This document shows, in pieces, positions 53,060 to 63,052 of a stretch of DNA of 64,000 nucleotides; position 1 is the first letter of the stretch; each line of letters starts with the position of its first letter. The notes under the pieces were generated by a model. The model had not been told where the DNA came from. It searched no databases and saw nothing but the letters and a program-made list of their open reading frames with translations. Source of the stretch: Terfezia claveryi (taxonomy: Eukaryota; Ascomycota; Pezizomycetes; Pezizales; Pezizaceae); assembly GCA_015179025.1 (NCBI GenBank), contig WHUX01000082.1, positions 170,043-234,042 of the forward strand, read 5' to 3'. Both the position numbers and the translations under genes were made by a program.

Positions 53060-54938
53060 AGGAGTCGAACCAAGATGTCTCGTGGTTCTGGTATACCCAG
53101 GACACCCCTAGGGAGTAACCTCGTGTACTTAGAGATGAGTGCTCTTCTCGAGCAAGACGATCAAGAGGAAGATATAGAAGAAATGATAGACAATAGAGAA
53201 CCGATCAAGGGGAGGAACAAAAGGGATGAAGACTCCGAGGTGGAAGGACCACCACCCACAAGCTGGAAGAGGGAAGGAGACAAGGGGGATTCCGGAATAG
53301 TCGAGATAAAGAAGATGATGCATGAGATGGAGATGAAGAGAAACCAAATGCTAGAAAAGCTACAGCAATCCATGATAAAGAAGTTCGATGAAGTCAACCA
53401 AAGAGTCTCCTCTCTTGAACAAAAGAAGAGAGAACCCCACCGGGAAACTGAAAAACTCTACCAGATTCCCTACCAGAAGGAAAGATACCTAGGCTTAGCA
53501 ATGCTGTCTTATTTACAAGCAAAGAACCCTCGACCCTTGACCCTCGATGCCACCCGAGCTACAAGACTTCAGATAAGAGGTGGCCAAAGCACAGAGCTAC
53601 CCAACACAGATGACGAGGAACTAGAGTTAGACAATAATGAAGGGATCAATCTGAGGGAAGGGAACCAAAGGAGAAGAGAGAGGAATAGATTACGAGAAGG
53701 ATAGGAGAGATAGCATAGCAGAAGAGAGAGAAACCATGATAGAAGAGATAAATCTCAAGGCCGGAGAGTGGATGACTGGTCCCAAGAATGAAGAAGGAAT
53801 GACCTTGCAAGACAAGAAGACAGAGAAATATCCCTCAAGGTAGAAGACCTAGGCCTATTCGAAGGGAAAGACGTGGAGCATTATATCAAGTCCCTCAAAG
53901 TAATAGCCCAGATATATGGGGAAAAGAAAGTACTGATGGTCCTACCTAAATGCATAAAGGGGGTAGCAAAAGAATAGTTTATCGCGATCCCCTAAGAAGA
54001 CTGGATGTACACCAGATCCCTGAAAGGCTAGTCATACTTGCTGTGGGATGGCTTCAGGAAAGATATGAGATGAAGCAAAGAAAGAGCAGATGCCCACATC
54101 TTTAGACCATAGAAGGAGATGGTCGAAGAATACTTTTATAAGAAAGCAGCAATGCATAGAAGAGCTGAACTATCTATATTAGAGGTTGAAGTGATAAGAG
54201 AAATATGGAAGAGCCTATCACCATATACTGCAAACCTAATAGTGGTGTTATAGAAATAATATAATCAGAAGGAATTCAGAGATGAACTGATACAAAGACA
54301 AGAAATAGCAGAGAAACTAAAATGAAGACCCTAAGACAGAGACTATAGATATGAAAGAAATGAACGGGGTGATAAAGGACTCAGGAATGGCTAAGACTGC
54401 AAACCAGGGATAGACAATAAGAATAGAGATAGAGGATATGGATCTAAATAGCTAAGGAGGGACAACAAGGATGAAGGAAACAAAGATATAAATAAGGAGA
54501 AGGAAATAAAAGGAAGAGAGGAAGGATTGAGCAAAAGAATGTATAATACGAGAGTGTTGATAGATGATAAAATGGATGATTCAGAAGAAGATGAGCAGGA
54601 GATGTCAGAATCCATGGTACAATACTCAAAAGTCTATACAGTTAGGGTAATTAACTCATTTCTCTCATTTATAAAATCCAGAACCCTCCCAAAAGTAGAC
54701 AAGCTAGTGATAATCGAACTCCGTATACCACCTTCAATGGGGGATGGTCTATCTTTCCTCAATAGCTGCCCCCTCCCACTGGAAGTATAGCTCTTGCAAC
54801 TAAAAGGAAATATACTAATAGTGATGGGGTATAGAGATACAGGCAGATAATGTTTGATTCAGCTGGATGTCCTGAAATCTAGAGCACCGAATATAAAGAT
54901 AAACCACAATCCCAAACACCATCAGAAAGATTTTAGCT
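53015..54938 (+). pseudogene. Ty3/gypsy-like Gag to protease start, one frame with many stops
   Basis: A single frame extends for about 640 codons from 53015 (likely start Met near 53072, MSRGSGIPR). It has an acidic N-terminus, a coiled coil (EIKKMMHEMEMKRNQMLEKL, about residue 110), an Arg-rich linker, a capsid-like core (53.82-54.25 kb, with FEGKDVEHYIKSL and EEYFYKKAAMHRRAEL) and a charged tail. It reaches a retropepsin start (DTG at 54836-54844, LIQLDVLKSRAPNIKI). The frame holds about 16 stops (53702, 53711, 53789, 53975, 53993, 54029, 54071, 54110 and later) and no frameshift. No intact zinc knuckle is seen. The protease is then cut by an insertion at about 54940. Confidence 0.75.
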
Positions 54939-54939
54939 T

Positions 54940-54968
54940 GCGTTGTGTGCACGGCGTGCACACAACGC
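54940..54968. repeat. Perfect palindrome, 13-bp arms, 3-nt loop
   Basis: GCGTTGTGTGCAC, GGC, GTGCACACAACGC: a strong hairpin on either strand, exactly where the protease frame is lost. Confidence 0.9.
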
Positions 54969-55389
54969 CAATTTGCAAAACTCCGCGTTACAACAAGATC
55001 TCTCTCACATAACGCACTTCCTACAACGCTGATACTTACAATTCAATCTCGTCTCGCACTCTCACAATATGCAATCGGACGTTGTGTGCCCCATTCCCAA
55101 TGTCTTCCTCTTCACACATCCGCTTTCAACACTCTTTCACCCAACTCAACATTATGATTGCGAGCCTATTACTTGTGACCTTCAGAAGGCAGACTAGTCC
55201 TTCCTCACGTTGTGATTGCAAGGTCCATACCTGTAACCATCTGAAGGCACAATACCCCCTCCTCACTGTTGTCATTGACACTGCACTTTTTTACTCTCGC
55301 ACCTGCATTTTATGCATTTCCAAAAATGTCTTGATTCTCATGATAATATCTAAATCTAGCTAAATAAACAACTATGATCGCACCCCTAA

Positions 55390-55870
55390 AATCACCGTGC
55401 AAATAGCCCATATATTCGACCGTGCAAATAGCCCTAGAAATCTGCGTGCAAATAGCCCATATACCCGCGTGCAAATAGCACTAGAAATCAGCGTACAAAT
55501 AGCTCATATATCTGCGTGCAAATAGCCCTGGAAGTCAGCGTCCAAATAGCCTAGAAGTCAGCGTCCAAATAGCCCTAGAAATCAGCGTGCAAATAGCTCA
55601 TGCATCCGACCGTGCAAATCAGCCTGGAATCCACCGTCCAAATCAGCCTGGAATCCACCGCCCAAATCAGCCTAGAATCGAGCGAGCAAATCAGCCTAGA
55701 ATCGAGCAAGCAAATCAGCATATAATCGAGCGAGCAAATCAGCCTAGAATTGAGCGAGCAAATCAGCCTAGAATCCAGCGATCAAATCAGCCTAGAATCG
55801 AGCGAGCAAATCAGCCTAGAATTGAGCGAGCAAATCAGCCTGGAATTCAGCGCGCAAATGAGCAAGAAAA
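55390..55870 (+). repeat. 24-bp minisatellite, two related blocks
   Basis: Block 1 (to about 55600): units like GTGCAAATAGCCCTAGAAATC. Block 2: units like GAGCAAATCAGCCTAGAATC. Block 2 derives from block 1 by small shifts. The 24-bp period keeps a frame open (55587-55964) encoding ANQPRIER-type octapeptides; this is judged fortuitous. Confidence 0.85.
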
Positions 55871-56019
55871 TGAGCGAGCACACAACCTCCGTACAATGGT
55901 GCAAGTAAGAATAGAAATCAGTGTATACCGGTATTCTGAAGCAATGACAGGAAAAAAACTCTAAGTCCCAGGCGGCCACACTTTTGAAGTAGGGTACCCC
56001 CGCGCCCCCTATTCTCACG

Positions 56020-56375
56020 AGCCCCCTAATGTCCAATCCAGTTCCTGCGGTCTCAGAACCAGTTCCTGCTGTCTCAAAACCAGTTCCCACTGTCTGAGGA
56101 CCAGCCTCCGCTGTCTAACAATCAGCTAATAGCTGGTGTTGGAATTATCCCTGTGGCGTCGGGTTGAGCTCGGTACCACCTAGTACGGTGGAGGAAATAG
56201 CTACATGTGGTAAACATGAATATCGACTGGATTGTGTCAGTAAATAGACTGGATCCGGTCGGTGATAGGCTGGATTCGGTCGGTAATAGACTGGATTCGG
56301 TCGGTAATAGACTGGATTGTAGTGGTCCGATAGGATTGTAGTGGTCCGATAGGATTGTAGTTGTCCGATAGAATT
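56020..56375 (+). repeat. Three further short tandem repeats
   Basis: 56030-56110: about 21-bp units ACCAGTTCCTGCTGTCTCA. 56225-56315: about 21-bp units ATAGACTGGATTCGGTCGGT. 56315-56375: about 19-bp units GTAGTGGTCCGATAGGATT. Confidence 0.8.
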
Positions 56376-56660
56376 GTAGTTCTGGTAGAGAAAGTATTAG
56401 TAGTGTTTAGCTAAAGGGTCAGGAATACTTAAGATATAGACAATGGACATGATGTGTAGAGAGAGCTCGTTAGAAACAAATTGGAAGAAAATATGGCATT
56501 GGGAACGACGTTGAGCCAACTTATAAAGAAAAATAAGAATGTGCACACAATGTAGTTGGTAACGCACATAAGGAGGCAGCGCATTGGCAATGAAGACAAC
56601 GGCAAAAAGACAAATTGCCGTTGTAATGCTTGCGGGCGCGCTGCAACGTAAGAAAATTTT

Positions 56661-56886
56661 TGCTGATGACGTACTAAGCTTTGGAGGAGTGGGAGGAGGC
56701 ATATCCCCTACTCTGGGCTTTGTTATGATACTAGTCTATATTTCTGATGTGACGGCCTTGAGAGGAAATACCAAGTATAGGAAAGTAGTCAAAATAACTA
56801 TAAAATTCCAAGTTATTAAAGACCTTGACTGCAACTTCTTGATTAGCAGGGATGCAACAAAAGCCTATAGGATAGACTTTATCTAA
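56661..56886 (+). pseudogene. Retropepsin C-terminal half of the gypsy relic
   Basis: The frame reads ITIKFQVIKDLDCNFLISRDATKAYRIDFI and then stops (TAA at 56884-56886). FQVI..LDCN.LI.RD..KAY is the retropepsin C-terminal lobe (the usual hydrophobic-LLG-R-D motif, with Ser in place of Gly). Together with the DTG at 54836 it brackets the insertion. Downstream AT-rich sequence to 57.4 kb contains many stops and no recognisable reverse transcriptase. Confidence 0.6.
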
Positions 56887-57499
56887 AGTAAGGGAGTAGT
56901 AAAGATAGGGAAGATGGAAATCCCTATAGCAAACTACTATATAAAAGACATATAGATAATACTAAAGAATATAGTACTCTTTCAGAAAGACACTGTAATC
57001 CCATCTTATTAAGATGTCCTAATTCTAGTAAGCATATCTGCAAATTTTCTGGAAAGACAAGAACCATTATTTGCACTACAATTATTCATAGATATCTCAA
57101 AAGAGTTATAAAGACAGATCCTCTTAATACTGATGTATAGAGATACTCTAGTTCTAATATTCTCAAACATATATAACTTTCTAATAAAATTAAAAAAAGA
57201 AGAAGTAATAGATACTATAAAAGTCTTGAAAATAAATACTAAGATAATTTACTTTACAACTCTTACAATTATACAAAACTTATATAATACCCATACCCCA
57301 ACAAAAAGTCCAAACCTAACCCTCCACTCTATATCATTAAATGCACCATTGATACAAATCACCAAATAAAATAACAAACTAAGTCTCTTAGTATTGGACA
57401 ACTTCTGACAGCAGAACATAGAACTAAAGTATAATGGAGAATGTTGTTTCATTGCTTATATAATTGATTATATATTTTTGTATTTCCTATATTACTATT

Positions 57500-58263
57500 A
57501 TGTTATATAACTAAGTCTCTCGGTCGAAGGACTAGCCTTCCACTATTTCCTACTGCTTTATAAGCATCCATAGCATGCGGAATTTGCTATAGGAAATTCT
57601 ATGGAACTTGCCATTTGAGCACACCCTTATTATAGCTGCATGACCTTTGTTTAAGGTTGTGTGACTCATTACTATAGCCACATGACTATTGTTATATCAT
57701 ATAACTCATTACTATAGCCACATAACCCCTTTTGTATAGTGCACTACCTTCTAGTATACTACCCTTTATTGTATTTTATTCCTTAGTCATTAAATCTTAG
57801 AGGAGTATAAATAGGCTACTGGATTCCTTCTGGAATCCACAAGCAATAAGAACCAAGTACACAGCAGTAAGCAAGCCTATATACCAATTAGATCAAAATC
57901 ATATAGCTTAGATAGTATAAATCATATAAGATAGATTATACCAGTTAATTACTGTTTCCTCCAGGAACGTCCCATATAGTAATCTCCTTACCTTTCTAAG
58001 GTCTTACCTTAGTAGAACCGAAATACACAAATGTCTGTACCTATAGATATAGATTGTATAAATAGTATTGAATAAATACTATCTAGTACCATTCATTACA
58101 TTTTTTTTAACTTACTTACCTAATCTTTACTCTTAAATCCAAAGCCTGATCAACTTTTGGATACCTTTATTACACTCACACAAGTATATACTATTTGACA
58201 TACACACATAAGTGCACATATAAAATCAATATCATTATTCAACTACTGTACCAAAAAGGGGGA
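57500..58263 (+). repeat. LTR-like region with TATA box and polypurine tract
   Basis: Contains TGTTATATAACTAAGTCTC (about 57511), a TATA-like GAGTATAAATAGG (about 57805), a downstream AATAAG, and two copies of ACTCATTACTATAGCCACAT. It ends with the polypurine tract AAAAAGGGGGA (58252-58263) directly before TGTTATCGTATGAG, a typical tract-to-LTR junction. The parts may belong to two different elements. Confidence 0.4.
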
Positions 58264-58560
58264 TGTTATCGTATGAGCAGCGCTTATGTATTCCTATGTT
58301 ATTATGGATACTTTAATGTTAGTTGGCAACTCCTATTTATTTCTATATACATAAGACAACTTTATTTTAGTGGCATCACGTAGCACATAGTACGCATTGT
58401 CTGGAATACTGTTGCTTTAGTAAGTATTGTAGAGACTAAAATGTTCGCCACCGTGTTGTCTAGAATACCGTTGCTTTAGTAAGTATTGTGGAGACTAAAA
58501 ATGGTCACTATTATATTGTCAAGAATACCATTGCGATATAGTAGTGCTAAAATGCAGCTT
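58264..58560 (+). repeat. Putative LTR start with tandem 60-bp direct repeats
   Basis: Starts TGTTATCGTATGAGCAGCGC after a polypurine tract. From 58398 a roughly 60-bp segment (GTCTGGAATACTGTTGCTTT, AGTAAGTATTGTAGAGACTA) is repeated about 2.5 times, resembling LTR U3 enhancer-type duplications. The 3' end is not located. Confidence 0.4.
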
Positions 58561-58616
58561 ATAACAATGCTAGAACAGTTATGCACAGGCTAACAGCTCT
58601 GGAATCTTGGCACTAG

Positions 58617-58900
58617 AGCAGATTTCAGAGCAGATTTCGGAGCAAATTTTGGAGCAGATTTCGGAGCAGATTCCGGAGTAGATTTCGGAGCAGACTTCAG
58701 ATTGAGAATATGTACAGCGGAAATATTTATTTTATTCACTAATTATAATATTATACACAGTGTACTAATACTCGCTACAACACTCGCTCTAATACTCGCT
58801 CTAATACTCGCTACAATACTCACTCTAATACTCGCTCTAATAATCACTCTAATATTCGCTCTAATATTCACTCTAATACTTGCTCTAATATGCTTTGGAA
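58617..58900 (+). repeat. Two adjacent 12-bp tandem repeats
   Basis: 58617-58700: about 7 units of GCAGATTTCGGA. 58765-58895: about 10 units of CTCGCTCTAATA, which keep open a frame of Leu/Ile/Ala tetrapeptides (58702-59121). That frame resembles a membrane protein only because of the repeat. Confidence 0.85.
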
Positions 58901-59159
58901 ATCATATAAGACATTGGATAAAGAGCAAAGGGAAAAGGTGTGAGGGGGGAAGGTATATATACAGGAAAACTATAGTTACCAAGCCCGATTGCCAAGGCCA
59001 ACAATATAGACTTTCCAGAGATAATGAGATAATGGATAATAAGAGGGGTGGCATGACAGCCCCGCGAGTCAGCCCACTTGTAAAGTATTGTATGGGGGAC
59101 TGGACAATCAGATTAGATTAGATAAGGATCCAATCTAATCAGATAATCTCAGGCTAGTA

Positions 59160-59696
59160 ATGTATACTACAAAGTAGATGACTAATAGTATATTGTTTAT
59201 TCTTACTATTAAAGTTATTACCAGTAGCATAGGATTACTATAATAGGTAAAGTAGTATAGGAGTGCTAAAGGCACTTAGAAATTAACCAGTGGAACTTCT
59301 ATATTGATTGTACTCTAACTATGTTCTGAGTTCTAACTATCTGTTCAACTGAAGGGAAATTCAGGGGACTATATGTGTTTCCAACGGGGCAGTGCTGGGG
59401 CAGTGCTCAGGCAGTGCACCATCATCTGACCCTTACATGTGATAAAGATCTACATCATCTGATCCTCTAGATAGTACTTCCAAATACTATCTAGTACAAA
59501 ATAGGTTAAGTCTTAACTTAGACTTATACATGTGAAAGCATGTGAAAGCATGTGAAAGCATGTGAAATATTAGTAAGGCAGACAGCACACAGAATGTTGT
59601 GTGTTTTGAGATGCTTGCTGAGTAAGAAAATACATAAGAAATACATTTGTGAGGGAGAGGGTTAGTCATAGGGTATGAGTAAGCCACTTCCTTACA
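59160..59696 (-). repeat. 3' LTR of the chromovirus, 537 bp
   Basis: On the minus strand the chromodomain ORF is followed by the purine-rich AAACAGGGAGGCA and then TGTAAGGAAGTGGCTTACTC. That junction defines the LTR 5' end at 59696. The 3' end is placed at GTAGTATACA (59160) by the TG...CA rule, so it is less certain. Inside are four copies of a 10-bp CATGCTTTCA unit (59528-59570), three CAGCACTGCC-type units and an IR CTAGATAGTATTTGGAAGTA CTATCTAG. The partner LTR is outside the window. Confidence 0.65.
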
Positions 59697-59712
59697 TGCC
59701 TCCCTGTTTAGA
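59697..59712 (-). other. Polypurine tract of the chromovirus
   Basis: AAACAGGGAGGCA immediately 5' of the LTR on the minus strand, the usual plus-strand primer for reverse transcription. Confidence 0.65.
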
Positions 59713-59759
59713 TAAAAACTCCATCCTAAGAAATAAACAGGGGAGATGGGTTATGTACA

Positions 59760-60480
59760 TTAGTAGTTAACATTCAACCCATAATACCTATTGTTCCTAT
59801 CCTTGTAAGAACTACTACCACTTGCTCCTGAGTCATACCTGACATTATTATACCCCTCCTTGAAATCCTTGTTAACAGCAATGTCATCAAAATACTGACC
59901 AATCACCTCTTGTGGCTTTCTTTCCAAGAAGAAATGTCTAAACATCATTTGGGGTAAGTCCACCTCTTTTCCTTTGCCTTTGTCAATCTTGACTGCATTA
60001 GATGAAACAGGGGGAGCAAGGACTTTCTTTCTCTCATTATTAATCATTTCCAAGGTTTCTTTCCTTGTCTTATTTTTTCCAAGCTTATTCTCACCAACCT
60101 TTCTCTTTTTGTAAGTTGCTTGCTTACTACCAGTCAACCAGAATTGTTTTTTCAATGACTCATCAACACCATCAGCATATACCCACTCATCAAATTTATG
60201 AGGCCATCCCTTCCATTTCACCTTGTACTGCAGCTTCCCTGTTCTAGGTTGTGACCTAAATTCCAACACTCTTTCTACCTCATACCTGTCTTCCTTAACT
60301 GGTCCTGGTTGTTCCAGAGTTCTGGAGGGGAACAGTTGTATTGGATTAGGGAAGAAGGGCTTGAGAAGTGAGGTGTGGAAGGAATTGTTGATATTATTGA
60401 GGTCAGGGAAGTCAGTGAAGTCAAGTTGAGCATTTTGACTCCATGGTGAATATTTGGTAATGGTGAAGGGGCCTATCCAT
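59760..60480 (-). pseudogene. Integrase C-terminal GPF module and chromodomain
   Basis: From about 60480 downward the minus strand reads WIGPFTITKYSP (GPY/F module), NNSFHTSLLKPF and EDRYEVERVLEFR. The chromodomain body follows: LQYKVKWKGWPHKFDEWVYA. A Lys/Glu-rich tail ends in a stop at 59760. GPY/F followed by a chromodomain identifies a chromovirus; the chromodomain would tether integration to modified histones. The reading is continuous here but out of frame with the integrase core because of a frameshift near 60530. Confidence 0.85.
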
Positions 60481-61530
60481 TTTGGGGATAGTTTGGAGGA
60501 GTGGTACCTTGCTGGGAGGTTTTTGTTGACAGCATCACCTGATCATTGATTTGGTAATCAGGGGAGGCTCTTCTGTGTTTGTTGGCTTGCTGAATTTGGT
60601 CCTTTTTTGCTTTGGTAAGGTTTTCAGCAACCTGGTAAAATCTGGTTGTAGGGTTTGAATAGGTAGGAATTGGGTGAGGCAGGATTGGTGGTGACAAATT
60701 AGGCTGGTATCCTAGCTTGGTAAAAAAGGGAGAAAGTCCTCTTGTAGTACTAACTCTTGCATTCACCTCTGTTTGAACAGAAGGTGTGGCTTGTACCCAA
60801 TTCATTCCTTGCTCCAGCTTCTTGGCTGCAAACATAGGAATAATTGTCCTATTCTTTCTTTTACTTGTCCCATCAGTCTGGGGGTGATATGTGGAAGATG
60901 CTTTATGCATAATTCCATTTTTCTGCATCCAATCTTGAAAAATAGTAGACATAAACAAGGGGTCTTGGTCAGAAACAATTTCATAAGGGAATCCCACATT
61001 AGGCTTAATGAATCTTTCAAAGATATTAATAACCCCTAATGTGTCAACATTGTCTGCAACAGGTAATAAGAATGTAAAATCAGAATGCCTGTCAGTCATG
61101 ACTAATAACTTATGAAATAACAACATATGAGGCTTATCATCTTTAGCAGTTCTGTAACCAAGAGTAAATTCAGTACATGAAATCATAACAGGTTCCATAC
61201 TAAGAAAATCCATAGCCATACTACCCCATGGCCTAGTAGGTACATTAGAGGAGTAAGGAATCCAGGGGGTTTCTGTGTGGATCCTTTGGTGATTTGGCAG
61301 GTTTCACAACTCCTCACAAATTGTTCAACCTGCTTATAAAAATCCTGAAAGGTGTACTTATTAGTCAGCTCTTGTGCTGTCTTTGCAAGGCCTCCATGTC
61401 CAGTGGTGACATGTGCTTGTTATATAGGGCTTCAGAGGCAGGGTTACCTTTAACTTGTAATCCTTTGGGAATTACCATCTTTCAAGCAAAACTCTTCAAG
61501 AGGTACATAAACCCATCCTGTACCTTTACT
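60473..61530 (-). pseudogene. Integrase, zinc-binding domain and catalytic core, Glu lost
   Basis: The HHCC domain is visible in shifted frames at about 61290-61430 (AHVTTGHGGLAKT, then FVRSCETCQITK). The core ORF 60473-61219 shows MTDRHSDFTFLLP (first Asp), VSDQDPLFMS (second Asp) and STYHPQTDG. After that motif the expected S/T-E-R is SKR: the third catalytic residue is Lys. There are also frameshifts between HHCC and core and before the chromodomain. The element cannot integrate by itself. Confidence 0.85.
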
Positions 61531-61780
61531 GTAGGTACTTGCTCTCCTTTCTTAACCTCAAGTACAGTGGTCCAAACACTGTATCTTTTTCCAACTCTTC
61601 TCTGTAATGCCACTCCAACTCATGATCTCCTATCCACTCAGCAATTACCAAATCTGGTTCCATGCTCTTTTCAACTTCATCCTGGACCCCTATTGCCTTT
61701 TTCAGGTAGTCACTATTGTGGAAGGGCTTATTGAGGGCCTTCAAATTATTCTTTCTAGTATCACAGGAGCTGACAAAGTT
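61531..61780 (-). pseudogene. RNase H to integrase linker of the chromovirus
   Basis: EVEKSMEPDLVIAEWIGDHE and WHYREELEKDTVFGPLYLRL correspond to the charged linker that precedes the integrase zinc domain in gypsy elements (acidic, ending with a D..FGP.Y motif). It lies in the 61526-61906 ORF. Confidence 0.55.
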
Positions 61781-63052
61781 TTTGTTCAGGTTATGGTAGC
61801 CAAGACAATACTTGCATCTTGTACCTCTTTTCCTCCTATGGTAGTGACTTTTGGGAGATTTGGGTATAGGTGGGACCAGTGACCATCTTGGTTGCATATG
61901 GTGCATTTTTTGATGGTTTCTGCTGGGAGTGGATGTTGCAGTGGGAAGAGTTTGTTGTCAAGGGGGCATTTGTTGCTGAGGTGAGTTGTTTCCATGCAGT
62001 TGGTACACCTGGGAGGAGGAAACTTAGTTCTTTTGGGGCAGTCCTCCTTAAGTGTCCAATTGCCTAACAGTTGTCATAAGATTAATTGTAGGATCTTTGT
62101 TGTTGCATTTGGTAGTTTTGTGGCCCACTTTACCACATAGAGAGCAGAACTTTTGTCATGAGTTCTGTCGAGGAAGATGGGAGGATTGGATCCTCAGGGA
62201 AGATGTCAGGAAGGGTGCTGACAGAGGATGCAGGTGAGGCTCCTGGAGGAGGAGGAGGCTGGAAGTGCACCTTCTTGTTGTCTGCCTCATCCTTGCACTT
62301 AGGTGAGACAGCCCTTCTCTTCAAGGTACCTTCAAGAGTAGGGTTCCACTCCTGAAGGTTTCCCACAACCACAGAACCCCTGTCAGCCCTTCTCAAGGAC
62401 TGTTCCATTTGTTCTGTAGTCATGGGTTCCCTGGCTCTTTCCCATTCCTCAGGTTCATCTGAGTCAGAGGACTCATCCACAAGGGTCCATTCCTGTGGGT
62501 CCTCTGCCTCAGGGGCAGCAAGAGTAGAGGGAGAGGAGGTACTAGGCACTTTGTTAATAACCACTTGAAACTTGGGTTTTCTTGTAACTGACCTTCCTCT
62601 CTCTTCCTCTTCTTGTTGTTGTGTTGGGCCTGGGCCCTGGTAGTGGTGGCAGCAGTTTGGACTGCTGCTGGCTCCTGCTGGAGCCTTCTGAGCCTGAAAT
62701 TTCTTTGTGGTGTGTTAGATTCATCAGGTTCAGGATCATCTTCAACTGTTGGTTGGTACCTTTCAGCCTCAAAGACTGCATTTAGGCCTTCTCTGTCATG
62801 CCAGACAGGCCTGGTAGGATCAGCCTCCTGCACCTGTCTTGGTGGGAGGTTGGTAGTGGTGATTTGGAGAGGAGGGAGCCTCCTTCTCCTGGTGATGGTG
62901 TTGGGAGAATTTCTCCCAAGAATGGGTGGAGACACTGGTCTCCCAGTGGCTCCTCTATTCTGAGTTGGTTTGGGGAAGGCATGGTGGCTGGTGGAGAATG
63001 TGGGGAGGAGTTTTCTTGAAAGTTTGTAGTGGGAACAGAGAGGTGGTTGTTA
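61781..63052 (-). pseudogene. Extra Pro/Arg-rich segment with CCHC zinc knuckles
   Basis: Between RNase H and integrase lies about 1.2 kb of additional coding-like sequence. Directly after two stops following RNase H, the same frame stays open from about 63046 down to 62420: basic and Pro-rich (GRPVSPPILGRNSP, TTRAQAQHNNKKRKRE). A second frame (62130-62564) is acidic (PEAEDPQEWTLVDESSDSDE) with a PPPPPG run. CCHC knuckles follow: CSLCGKVGHKTTKC (62105-62146), a damaged one (about 62050-62092), CTNCMETTHLSNKC (61966-62007) and CTICNQDGHWSHLY (61864-61905, last Cys replaced by Tyr). CX2CX4HX4C is the nucleocapsid signature, normally in Gag upstream of protease. It could be a nested gag-like gene, a rearrangement, or a native extra module. 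Confidence 0.7.

Larger units (their letters stand above)
54939..56660. mobile_element. Minisatellite-rich insert within the protease region
   Basis: The protease reading stops at about 54938 and its C-terminal half resumes at about 56700. The material between begins with a 29-nt palindrome (54940-54968) and ACAACGCCAATTTGC. It ends with inverted-looking counterparts (GTGCACACAATG at 56531, and GCAACG / ACAATTTGCCGTTGT words near 56600-56650). The core (55380-56400) is a series of different short tandem repeats. A TIR-type insertion is likely, but precise ends and target duplication are not resolved. Confidence 0.5.

Noticed and set aside
53015..54938. Stop-codon reassignment or programmed readthrough in the gag frame
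   Set aside because: TAG, TAA and TGA all occur at sites where Gln, Arg or Trp would be expected, so no single codon is reassigned; mutation of C-rich codons explains it.
55390..55870. CRISPR-like regular repeats
   Set aside because: The units are contiguous and degenerate with no unique spacers, and the genome is eukaryotic; this is a minisatellite.
55587..55964. 125-aa ORF of ANQPRIER repeats
   Set aside because: Open only because the minisatellite period is 24 bp; it sits inside a transposon relic.
58702..59121. 139-aa hydrophobic ORF suggesting a membrane protein
   Set aside because: The hydrophobic part is the translation of a 12-bp tandem repeat; the remainder has no protein-like pattern.
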